In this document: positions 10,501-18,293 of the stretch, piece after piece
How positions within the stretch are numbered: position 1 is the first letter of the stretch
Layout: every line of letters starts with the position of its first letter
NCBI GenBank assembly: GCA_002081555.1
Contig: MZNV01002481.1
Location: 1-22,335 of the forward strand
Origin: Protostelium mycophagum
Taxonomy: Eukaryota; Evosea; Variosea; Protosteliida; Protosteliaceae
Reading direction: 5' to 3'
DNA length: 22,335 bases
Position numbers and translations under genes: made by a program
Notes under the pieces: generated by a model
Told to the model about the DNA's origin: nothing
The model's database searches: none
Seen by the model: the letters and a program-made list of their open reading frames with translations, nothing else

Positions 10501-11249
10501 ATGGCAGGTTGAGTACAACCTTGTTCTAGAGTCGGGGGGTAACCAATTTACGTCTGGAAAAAGCGCGGGAAATTTCTCTGTGATGGCTGTAGATCAACCT
10601 TCCCTTGGGAAGATTGACGTCATCGACGAGGTGAATATTCTTAGAAATTTCAAATTTATTGAGATGAAACAGCCTCAACGTATGACATTCTTCTGGCCTC
10701 AAACATTATGTCCATGTTATAGCCAGGTATGACACTCCCGCCAAAACGCAATATTTGAAATTCAAATCCTGCAGCTCACCAACAGCACTTATGCCGTTAC
10801 GGTCAGACTCGATGGTAACACGAGAGTTGAACATCTACAATCACCACTTATCATGGTCTTGAGAGCAGAGAAGCACCTCGTATCAATTGATGTGAGTGAC
10901 ACAATTCAATGACGTTGTCTTTGACTGTTGTGGCTGTCACTTGCGATTGCAACAAGAAAGCAGAATTGTAGACTGAATCATCAGGTCGCATTAGAATGCC
11001 ACTATGGTGACTTCATCGTGACAAGCCCAGTGCAAACTTTTACAGAAGCAGCAGAGGAAGAAGACAACAAGAAGGTACCTGATTTTCCATCATCATGTGC
11101 AACATTCACATTCTCAGGTGTTGATCGTTCTGATATTCTTCTCCATCTTGGTCGGTGTGGGACTTTTGGGGTTGGTATATTTCTTAATCCACCATTTCAT
11201 GAAGAGAGTGAAACATGAGGACGAGGAAGAGCACCTGATAAATCATTAA
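7584..11249 (+). CDS. Type I membrane protein with a repetitive beta-rich ectodomain, 860 aa, 14 exons
   Basis: Exons: 7584-7816, 7865-7916, 7963-8112, 8155-8364, 8631-8858, 8914-9195, 9351-9406, 9517-9961, 10014-10204, 10288-10630, 10673-10726, 10775-10891, 10985-11074 and 11118-11249. The protein has a signal peptide (MIMRTSLIIAFFVLIQTLSV, then CAWNC). Its long ectodomain is full of N-X-S/T sequons and short repeated strands such as LEVHGQITFENGNFDIEGRL and NMTFNGQVTLFSNGTALSI, the pattern of right-handed beta-helix or solenoid surface proteins. The C-terminal ectodomain is Cys-poor with scattered CPVY, ECHYGD and DECTRW. One transmembrane helix (about 818-840) precedes a charged tail KRVKHEDEEEHLINH. 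It is probably an adhesion or receptor-like cell-surface protein; family not identified. Most introns are phase 0, so modules could be gained or lost without frame change. The acceptor of exon 11 could be six codons' worth earlier or later. Confidence 0.85.
8365..8630 (+). other. Long intron 4 of the surface-protein gene
   Basis: This 266-base intron separates GTALSITSKNIAE from VKPNSKVSIYKP and ends ATACGCGCAG. It contains the perfect 16-base palindrome at 8581-8596 and GCGCGCCAAAA near 8534. No exon is visible inside. Confidence 0.7.
8581..8596. repeat. Perfect 16-base palindrome CACGTTAATTAACGTG
   Basis: The sequence equals its own reverse complement and lies near the 3' end of intron 4 of the surface-protein gene. 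Shorter relatives (TTATTAACGTG near 8884, GGTAATTAACGC near 8969) occur nearby. Confidence 0.85.
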
Positions 11250-11253
11250 TAAA
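11248..11253 (+). terminator. Poly(A) signal overlapping the stop codon
   Basis: The stop TAA (11247-11249) forms part of TAATAAA, so the AATAAA signal shares two bases with the stop codon of the surface-protein gene. Confidence 0.6.
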
Positions 11254-11537
11254 TTCAATACCACTGAACAATTGATCTGGAATCGGCTGAACAACAATGC
11301 TTGATGCCTTGTCATCATCGTCTCTGGATTATGTCACATTGGGACTTTTCATTTGCTAGACTGATCATTTCTATTCCTGCTGGAGGCAGACCGCAAATCG
11401 GTGCATTGTCCAGATGCACAGTTCAAAGAGTTTGATCAACTGCACTCCTTGGTTGTACATAAACTCAAACGGCCAAGGTTTAAGAGGACACGTAATGAAC
11501 CAATGAAACGCGATAAAAAACAACGATGATCTGATCT

Positions 11538-12040
11538 CTATTGTACAAGGCCTTCTTCGAGAAAGACACCTATCGGCCACCTGAAGTCCGGCCGTGTCAT
11601 TCTCACGTAGATGGGGTCGCCAGGATGTTTCAACTTGATGTGTGTCTTTAAAGCTCCTTCGCTGCCGTACGATCTCCTGCATCCTCTAACGGGACACTTT
11701 ACTTTTCTCTCTACTTCATCTCTCCTCCGTCTTATCTTTTTTTTCTTGTTGTCTGTGGGTGTCTCTTCGTCAAACTCAGGCTTCTTTATTCTCTCTATAT
11801 GCTCATACGGTATTTTCTTTGGCTCTTGTAAACTGCTAAAGAGCTCTCTAGATACCAGTATATGAGATTGTTCTAGCAATAGAAGTCGTTCAGGAGGTCT
11901 TGCATCCTCTTGGGATATGGAGGGGCGCTATGTTCTTTAGAGGATGAAATTCACAAACCACTCACCCGAACCCACTGTATGCCTTGGCTAAGGTCTAAAG
12001 AAGGTGGTGTGTCGCTGTCGTTGAGCAGAGCTTGCATCAT
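11538..12040 (-). CDS. C2H2 zinc-finger protein, about 154 aa, two exons
   Basis: Exons 12040-11966 (MMQALLNDSDTPPSLDLSQG...) and 11927-11538, joined by a 38-base intron (GTGAGT...ACATAG). One classical C2H2 finger is visible near the C-terminus: KCPVRGCRRSYGSEGALKTH, then IKLKH, spacing C-X4-C-X12-H-X4-H. A basic tract KKKKIRRRRDEVERK, a likely nuclear localisation or DNA-contact region, precedes it, and LLLLEQSHILVSRELFSSL forms an amphipathic helix in the N-terminal half. The protein is probably a nuclear nucleic-acid-binding factor, but one finger does not define a target. The frame stays open upstream of the ATG to about 12075 (NPLFYRLYQDKSKHDG), so further 5' exons in 12075-12170 are possible. 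No clear AATAAA follows the stop. Confidence 0.7.
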
Positions 12041-13017
12041 GCCGTCGTGTTTGGATTTATCTTGATAAAGTCTGTAAAATAGTGGGTTCCGTGTTGTCTA
12101 ACCACATATTCCTCGTGTTCCCAGAGAACACCGTTTAGAATGTCATCAATTCACGCAATTTTTCGCACACCAATGTGATGATTATTAATATCACCATCTT
12201 TATATGATCCAATCATGTTGGAGAGCCTCTTAATCAATGTTATGCCTCAGTTAATTAGCCTTGCAAGCCGTTGGTTTACTCTCGTAAATAGAGCTCGTGG
12301 ATTTGGTGGGATTTTCGCTGCAAAATGTCTATTTTGGAAATTATCTGACGGGTTCTGGTTACCACGACAGCAATACGCGTAAAATGTGTTGGAAGTGTGA
12401 CAATTTCCCCGAACCAAGTATGGACAATGTGCATATAAACCGTATCACAATTTTCACATGTGCATGACAACTCTTGAACTACGCCTCCTTCCTTTGCTGA
12501 TGTCCTACTCGATTTAAGAAAACACACGATGCAACCAAACGAAGATACTGTCGACACTGACCCGCACATAGGGCTTTCCGCTGTCACAGAGGTTAAAACA
12601 AACACCACGGTGGTGTATCTTCAAGATAAAAGGATTTTCGCACCACACCAGTTGCCAGATGATACGTAGTCATAAACGTGTTGATCACAGCAACACGGGT
12701 AACTCACATTTTGTAATAATTTCAAATGAATGTGGAATTGCATCCCAATCCCAAAAGTCAAAACTGATTGACAGAACTTTATCCCTGACGCAAGGAGATG
12801 GCCACCAAAAGAGCAATCTATTTAATATTTTTAAAATGAAAAATCATCTTTAAATGATTATTGCGATTTTTGGGAATATTGGTGCCATACTAAAACGTGA
12901 TTGGTGCTCATGTAAAATTGATTGATAAAATCCTCGAGTTGTATTTGCAATATTGAACCATTTTGTTGTTCGCGGACAAGCACGTTTTCAGAAAACTCAA
13001 CGAACCCGCAGATCAAG
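12041..13017. other. About 1 kb without a settled gene; overlapping candidate ORFs on both strands
   Basis: Three frames look mildly coding. On plus, 12288-12470 reads IELVDLVGFSLQNVYFGNY...RKMCWKCDNFPEPSMDN (with a CxxC) but has no start codon. Also on plus, 12529-12672 reads MQPNEDTVDTDPHIGLSAVT and is 47 aa. On minus, 12608-12276 lacks an ATG at its start and continues from MCGSVSTVSSFGCIVC at about 12569. The first and third are antisense to each other, so at most one is real. The right end should hold the VMA12 promoter. Possible upstream exons of the zinc-finger gene also fall here. Confidence 0.4.
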
Positions 13018-14042
13018 ATGGTTTCCTTCCACATCACAGATCGCATACTGGAGGCAGTCAAATTCGCTCAAGATAACCCAGAGAAATTAACTGCACAGCA
13101 AAAAACTCTTCTTCACCGTTTATCAGAAGAGGGAAGAGGAGGGGAGGTCACTTTGCATGAAGTCAACATATTGGCCGAGATATGCAGGAGGATCTGTGGC
13201 GTTAGCCCAGAAAATGTGAAAGGAAATCATAAAAGTAGACGTGGCTTGTTATGGGCACATGAACTTTTAGACGGATGCCAGCCTTACGTTAAGAAGAAAG
13301 AAGATCTCACACCAGAGGTGATTAAATGATCAGAGATCAATCATGTCTCCAATTAATGATAACTAGGAGCTAACAAAGCAAGAAAAGCTAGACAAAGCTC
13401 GTAAAGAGATGGAAGAGAGAGCCTATCAACGTATGACACAGAACCTCAGTAAAGAATCACCATTCAAATTCGCCAGCCAAGAAGTCAAAGACTCCAGCGC
13501 CAACATTGGCCTCGCCATCAACATGTTATTCTCAGCTATCGCTTGTTTTGCCGCAGGATGGTGGGCTTTCAGCAACGCTTATGGAGGCAATGTCGCGGTG
13601 AGTCATTCGTTCATAAACACATTAATAACCGAAGAATAAACCTCATCCTTATTTTTAACCAATATCATGCCAAAAATAATGTTGATTAAAATCAAATCAG
13701 TAACAATATCATCTTGCCATTTTTGCAAAACACTATTCTACTTGGTTTTATACACATTTGTTTTGTTGCGGTTGCATACCGCGACTTTCACGTCAACCAA
13801 CGCAGCTCAAACGCACAGAAATAAAAAGAAGCGTCTGGTCCACTCACAATTTTCAGGGAATTTTAGGTGGGCTCATTGGTGCCGCCTTCATTCTGTTTGT
13901 GGAATATTGGCTCTTCTTTATCAAAGAAAGAAGACTGAATATCCAGAAGAAAGAGATAGACCCCGCTACCAGAAAGCAACCGACGGTCATTGAGAGTTAT
14001 TCCACGTCATCAACAGATCTAAAACAAAAGAAGATAAATTGA
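13018..14042 (+). CDS. VMA12: V-ATPase assembly factor VMA12/TMEM199 family, 238 aa
   Basis: Three exons: 13018-13317, 13367-13597 and 13857-14042; introns of 49 and 259 bases. The N-terminal cytosolic half (FHITDRILEAVKFAQDNPEK, LHEVNILAEICRRI) and the motif SPFKFASQEVKDSSANIGLA followed by two membrane helices (about 145-165, INMLFSAIACFAAGWWAFS; and 179-198, GILGGLIGAAFILFVEYWLF) are characteristic of Vma12/TMEM199. In yeast and animals this ER protein acts with Vma22 and Vma21 to fold and assemble the Vo sector of the vacuolar proton pump. The C-terminal tail is basic (KERRLNIQKKE). Length matches the family (about 200-240 aa). AATAAA at 14108-14113 lies 66 bases past the stop. The 259-base second intron is unusual, but no homologous residues are missing. 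Confidence 0.85.
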
Positions 14043-14107
14043 TGCTGAAACCTTGCAATAGACATCAAGATTGGTTTTGAGTTCGACAATGCGTCTGTTT
14101 GTTACTA

Positions 14108-14113
14108 AATAAA
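14108..14113 (+). terminator. Poly(A) signal of VMA12
   Basis: AATAAA begins 66 bases downstream of the TGA at 14042. Confidence 0.6.
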
Positions 14114-14239
14114 AGCACACAAAACGCCAAGTTTTTTGGCGGGAATCCAAACCAAGTCCACCGGCATTGGGTCGATTCTGAATCGAACGACCTCTTCTTC
14201 AAAAAATTGAAAAGGAAAGTGCAATCTCACGATGCCTTT

Positions 14240-14995
14240 TATCTACAAGACGAGATCACGCAGATGAGGAGACTGCTCTACTGGGTTCCTCACATCGATC
14301 AACCTCTTCTCGTTTTCCCCTGTCTTCTCATTCTCACGGTGGTTGAGCAGATGCCCCTGTACAGCCGCGCATGACACTGTCTTCTCCTCGATCAGCTGCG
14401 GTCCTTCTTTTACTTTAAATTTGTTCAACAAAAACAAATCATGACCAGTCGACGTCCTCTAAGAGCACAGCAGCTCTGTAAGGAAGAGTTTGGATGCTCC
14501 TTGTGAGGGTCCCGTCATTCATGTCTGCAGAGTTGAGACTCAAAAGGGCAGATCTTCAGGTGGAAATGACCGGCAATGGCGAAGAGAGCAGAAGTCTTTC
14601 CACAGCCGGGAGGGCCGTAAAGAAGGTATCCTCTTCTATGGAGGGACATCCCTGTTTCTTGAAACTGGGACGTACCGCAAATTTGGGATGTGCTGGGAAT
14701 TTGGGATGAAGTGAGTTTTCCATAGTTTTTTTGGGTCATGTGGCGATATGCAACATCATGACACCACATACTAATAGGGAAGTTCTGGAAGAGTACCCTT
14801 TGGATTTCAAAAATTGCTTGATATCGTTGATCATGCTGGTCTTCATCTCTTCCTCCAAGACGATCCAGCACCTCTGATTGAAGGTAAAGATTTTCACCTT
14901 CCTGCTGACCTTGTCCATTCTGTTCTCTCTTGCAGCGTTGAGGATTCTGCAGCGTACTACCGGAAAGTTTACCCGAGGAGATGTCAGATCTTCAA
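14240..14995 (-). pseudogene. BCS1-like AAA ATPase, degenerate or partial
   Basis: The minus strand shows BCS1-family pieces in the right order: the pre-AAA segment [12 protein letters not shown], then [20 protein letters not shown], Walker [17 protein letters not shown] followed by [11 protein letters not shown], then [20 protein letters not shown] and the Walker B-like LLEDVDWS. BCS1 is a mitochondrial inner-membrane ATPase that inserts the Rieske protein into complex III; BCS1-like paralogues are common. Problems: no BCS1 N-terminal domain or start codon lies upstream; the exon with [10 protein letters not shown] cannot be joined in frame to MNDGTL by any GT-AG intron that keeps both; and after LLEDVDW the expected sensor and arginine-finger region is not recognisable (14437-14240 reads LIEEKTVSCAAVQGH...KRLIDVRN). 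It is probably a decayed paralogue. A live gene with unusual splicing or a sequence error cannot be excluded. Confidence 0.6.
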
Positions 14996-15218
14996 TTTCT
15001 TGTAATATTAGTTTGGAACATTAATACTGCACTGGTCGTCGGACTGACTGGGTCACGCGAAATGGATGCAACGAGGACTTTTTGAAAAAAAATCGCACTC
15101 ACAGCGAACAATTACTGACTTCCAATGTTTGAGAAAAAAGCCAAGTTTAGAAGAATGAAAAGGGATCATATTCTGTATCTTTTGTTTCTTTTTTTAGTTG
15201 TGAATCCCAACGAAAAGA

Positions 15219-15441
15219 TTACTTAATTTCAGAGAATTTTACCATGGTACGAATTAAAAGTTGTATGTAACCATTCTTGAGAGAATTGTTGGTGATCATT
15301 TGTTCTTTGTAGACCAAGGTGACGTCTTTTCTTTTGCTGTTCTCTTTGATGATTTTGATGGTCTCAAAATTGTATTTGCTAAATTTCTTCCCAAATTTCT
15401 CGGAAATCGTGGGTTACGCATAATCTTGCCTCTTTGCTCAT
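15219..15441 (-). CDS. Tentative small Lys-rich protein, 67 aa
   Basis: The exon 15398-15219 reads KFGKKFSKYNFETIKIIKEN, then a Lys-rich tail ending LIRTMVKFSEIK, and looks coding. To obtain an ATG it must be joined to 15441-15418 (MSKEARLC) by a 19-base intron, GTAACCCACGATTTCCGAG (15417-15399), below the usual size here and with a weak acceptor. The opposite strand is also open here, reading a Phe/Leu/Val-rich frame that is probably its antisense shadow. The ATG would lie only 46 bases from the divergent plus start at 15488. Function unknown; the call is weak. Confidence 0.3.
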
Positions 15442-15487
15442 GCAAAACAAACGAACACAACACAACACAACACACACTACTCTTAAC

Positions 15488-15766
15488 ATGTCCAGCACAA
15501 ACGATAAGATGGGAGAGTTCAGCTCTTCTTACTCTTACGAGTCCTACTCCCGCAGTGGTAACGAGGAGCCCGTCTATAAGGGAGAGCAAGGACACCAGAA
15601 GGGATATATTGACCAAGTGAGGACACTCCTCTTCATATGACATCATCAGCTGATGTAATGACAGTCTGGTGCCTCTCACATCACTGAGAAGTCCCGTGTT
15701 CCTCTCGGAAGCTGCTCTCTTGAGGGAGAGAATCAGCAAGCAAAGCTCGAGGGAAAGAAGAACTAA
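15488..15766 (+). CDS. Small hydrophilic protein, 76 aa, two exons
   Basis: Exons 15488-15616 and 15665-15766, with a 48-base intron GTGAGG...AATGACAG. The product is Ser/Tyr-rich at the N-terminus (MGEFSSSYSYESYSRSGNEE), polar throughout, with no membrane segment or known domain, and ends EGENQQAKLEGKKN. An in-frame ATG at 15440 would add 16 residues coded by ACACAACACAAC repeats; that tract looks like 5' UTR, so I chose 15488. The stop TAA overlaps AATAAA at 15766-15771. Small Gly/Ser/Lys-rich proteins of this kind are often stress- or development-induced, but that is only analogy. Confidence 0.65.
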
Positions 15767-15771
15767 ATAAA
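15766..15771 (+). terminator. Poly(A) signal overlapping the stop codon
   Basis: AATAAA starts on the last base of the TAA stop (15764-15766) of the 76 aa gene. Confidence 0.6.
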
Positions 15772-15923
15772 TCTTCTTGGAGTTTTGATGACGTCAGTGC
15801 ATTTTCATTGATGATGACTAACAAAGATGCCCATCAAACTGAATGGTCTTTATACTTTCTTTCCACTGGAGAACTGAACTACAGCATATTTTCCTGACAC
15901 TCTCCATTTTGGGTCTTCTTTGT

Positions 15924-18116
15924 TCAATTCGTCCTCCTTAGCGATTTAGTCTTTGTGAACGAAAATTCTACGCGCCGCAGCGCCCACAATTCAAAGAACT
16001 CTTCACCCACCCGCTCTTGGGATTTGAGACCAACGATGACGTCAGCTTTGTTCGTGCGCAGTACTGTGATGGGTACGAAATTTTCAGCAAGATTTCCTAT
16101 GGCCTCAGAAAAGCTTGTTGTGCTCGGCCATTTGCAGTCGTATGTCAATTTCCTGACAAATCAGTAAGAGTGTCTGAATGACGTTTACGTGTCAAATTGA
16201 CATTACCTGAAGTTGAGATCCCCCTTGAAGAAGATGTGGGAGGATTGGGAAAGATCTTGGAAAAGTTGTGGAGCTTCGTCTCTGATTCTCCAATAGCTGA
16301 ATCCAGTGGTCCAGAAGGGGTCAGTTCTCACCTTCTATTTTTAGATTTTATTTATCTCGTGGTCTACAATGCCATCACAAAAGAAAAAGAATCTATTTTT
16401 AGAAAAAGAAAGATCACCTTCCACGTTCCGTCAGCCACGTAACTTTTCCATCTCTTCCCCAGATCTGTCAGATCTGCAGATCCCAGGGAATTATTTACGC
16501 AATTCTCCACGAGCCAATGGAAATCTTCCGGCATGGTGTCGGAAACGAACCAGCCGTAAGTCTTCAGGTGGAAATGTACCTTTTTTGGTCATTTCAAATA
16601 TTGAAAATCGTTTTTTCTCATTCAGATTTAAACATATAAACGTTGCAAGAATTTTTCACAAAAGTATTTCACCTCAGATGCGTATCCCGCGGATATCAAC
16701 CAATCAGCGAAGAGTAAATCCACAAACTGCTCAAATCCTGTATTTGTTTTATTTTTAAATTTCATTAGATTCTATTTTTCGGATGAGTATGCAGAAGTTG
16801 AGAAATATAAAAACTTTACCAGCATTGTCGCACACGAAATCAATCCTTTTTCCTTTTGATGAACTCACAGCCTAAGCCAGTCAATTATTATCAAATTCAA
16901 AAATTCAAAAAATATTCTTCCGTTTTCCAAGAAAACTTTTAGATTGTTGAGGAAAAATATTTTAAAACCGTCTGAAATAAATGAAATGACCTCTGTAGAT
17001 ATTTTTGGTTTATAAATTTTTGAGAGGAAATTACCTTCCATGACTTCTCCATGTCATTCACGATGATCAACTTTTCTTGTTGATCAAGTCTAGATCCTGA
17101 AGACTTCTGTCGGTCGGCCTCTTCTGTTGTCATCGTTGCCAACAGGGAGAGGTCGTGGGAATTTCCCCATAGGCAAGTCTACATCGTTGTAGTGAGTCTT
17201 TTTATATTTTGCAAGGTTGAAATTTTTTATTTTCATAAATTGGCTGCGAATTTAATTTTTCTGTCAATTTTGAAATCACAACTTCGAAAAATTTCATTTT
17301 GAAAATAAATAAACAATACCGAAGCGAGTTCATGGAACAGGACCCGGTGGTCCACATCCGGCGATGGAGACTTTGCGAATTTTTTGGCCAGTTGTAGAAT
17401 CTGATCCTGAATTTTCTTGAATATTTGATCATCTACAACTCTCTAAAATCAGAATTAATACCTTATTTCCGAAGAAATTCGAGCTCTTTTTGAGGAAAAA
17501 AGGATCAAAATCTTTCCAGTGTTTCGATGCTAATAACAAGTGACGAACACGTCTATAGAGGTAACACTCCACCCAGAGCCAGCCACCGCTGAGCCATGTC
17601 TTCCCTTGGAAATATCTGAAACATGATTGATATGAGAAAGATGAATTTATTGAGTTGTGCATTGCTCCTTGTATTCACAATCACCTGACAAAACAACCTC
17701 TGTCTACACATATATGACAAAACGCAAGCAGAGTTGACACATCACTTGATATTCCATACATGTTCACAGCTCACCTCTCTAACGAATCATTCCAGATGTT
17801 CAGGTCCTCCCCGTCATCATTATCAATAGGTCTGCGCTTGATCAGTTGATCGTCTCAAGAATTGCACCAACTTGAGAGGTACGTCTTTGAGCAGTTCATC
17901 ATTCAACATGGCCTCAACAGCGACAGCGATACTCTCACCCTCTTCTTTCTTCTCTTGTTCAGACACTTGGCTCACTGCTTTGCGAGTGTCCTCCGCGATA
18001 CCTTTCAATATGGCGGGCCATCTTTCGACACAGGTGATGTATGGGAAAGTGCCTGGGCCATCAGTTCCGGCATAGTAAGGGTGGGGAGGTTTAGAAGGGC
18101 TGAAAGTGTCTGCCAT
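15924..18116 (-). CDS. ARMT1: DUF89 family protein, ARMT1/C6orf211-like, about 455 aa, ten exons
   Basis: Exons: 18116-17868, 17836-17775, 17615-17462, 17442-17320, 17178-17035, 16871-16820, 16737-16673, 16579-16418, 16334-16207 and 16152-15924. Family landmarks appear in order: [56 protein letters not shown] with metal-binding Asp-Asn, [49 protein letters not shown] with the third metal Asp, and [20 protein letters not shown]89 subfamily III enzymes are metal-dependent phosphatases acting on damaged sugar phosphates; the human member was also reported to carboxyl-methylate PCNA after DNA damage. Length matches the family (human 441 aa). The acceptor of intron 3 is uncertain: 17443 gives a 19-base intron, 17416 a 46-base one and a 446 aa protein. 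All key residues seen are intact. Confidence 0.9.
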
Positions 18117-18254
18117 CGTGAAAATGCAAACAAACAACCCGTGATCATGCGTAATTGTAACTGCTTTACACCAGGTTTTGGTCTTGGAGGGATTATATAT
18201 ATATAATTGCTGAAACTAACTTGGTACACCTGACAGTCAGGTCTTCTAGTAGTA
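18117..18254. other. Short intergenic gap between KIN17 and the ARMT1-like gene
   Basis: Both genes are on the minus strand and only 172 bases separate the KIN17 stop from the next ATG. The gap holds a TATATATATAT tract (18197-18207), suitable for a TATA-like element about 85 bases before the ATG, and the E2F-like site. Confidence 0.4.
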
Positions 18255-18267
18255 TTTCCCGCCAAGA
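18255..18267. promoter_or_regulatory. E2F-like site TTTCCCGCCAAGA upstream of the ARMT1-like gene
   Basis: The sequence matches the classical E2F/DP core TTTCCCGCC and lies about 140 bases upstream of the minus-strand ATG at 18116, inside the 172-base gap to the KIN17 stop. Whether an E2F protein binds it is inference; related words also occur inside genes. Confidence 0.35.
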
Positions 18268-18287
18268 ATAACAACGTCCGTTTACAT

Positions 18288-18293
18288 TTTATT
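18288..18293 (-). terminator. Poly(A) signal overlapping the KIN17 stop codon
   Basis: On the minus strand CAA TAA AAT contains AATAAA, which covers the whole TAA stop (18291-18289). Confidence 0.6.

Noticed and set aside
15296-15739. 147-codon minus ORF across the small plus gene
   Set aside because: It is antisense to spliced plus exons with a stop-overlapping poly(A) signal and to a better minus frame; Leu/Val/Arg-rich content fits a shadow frame.
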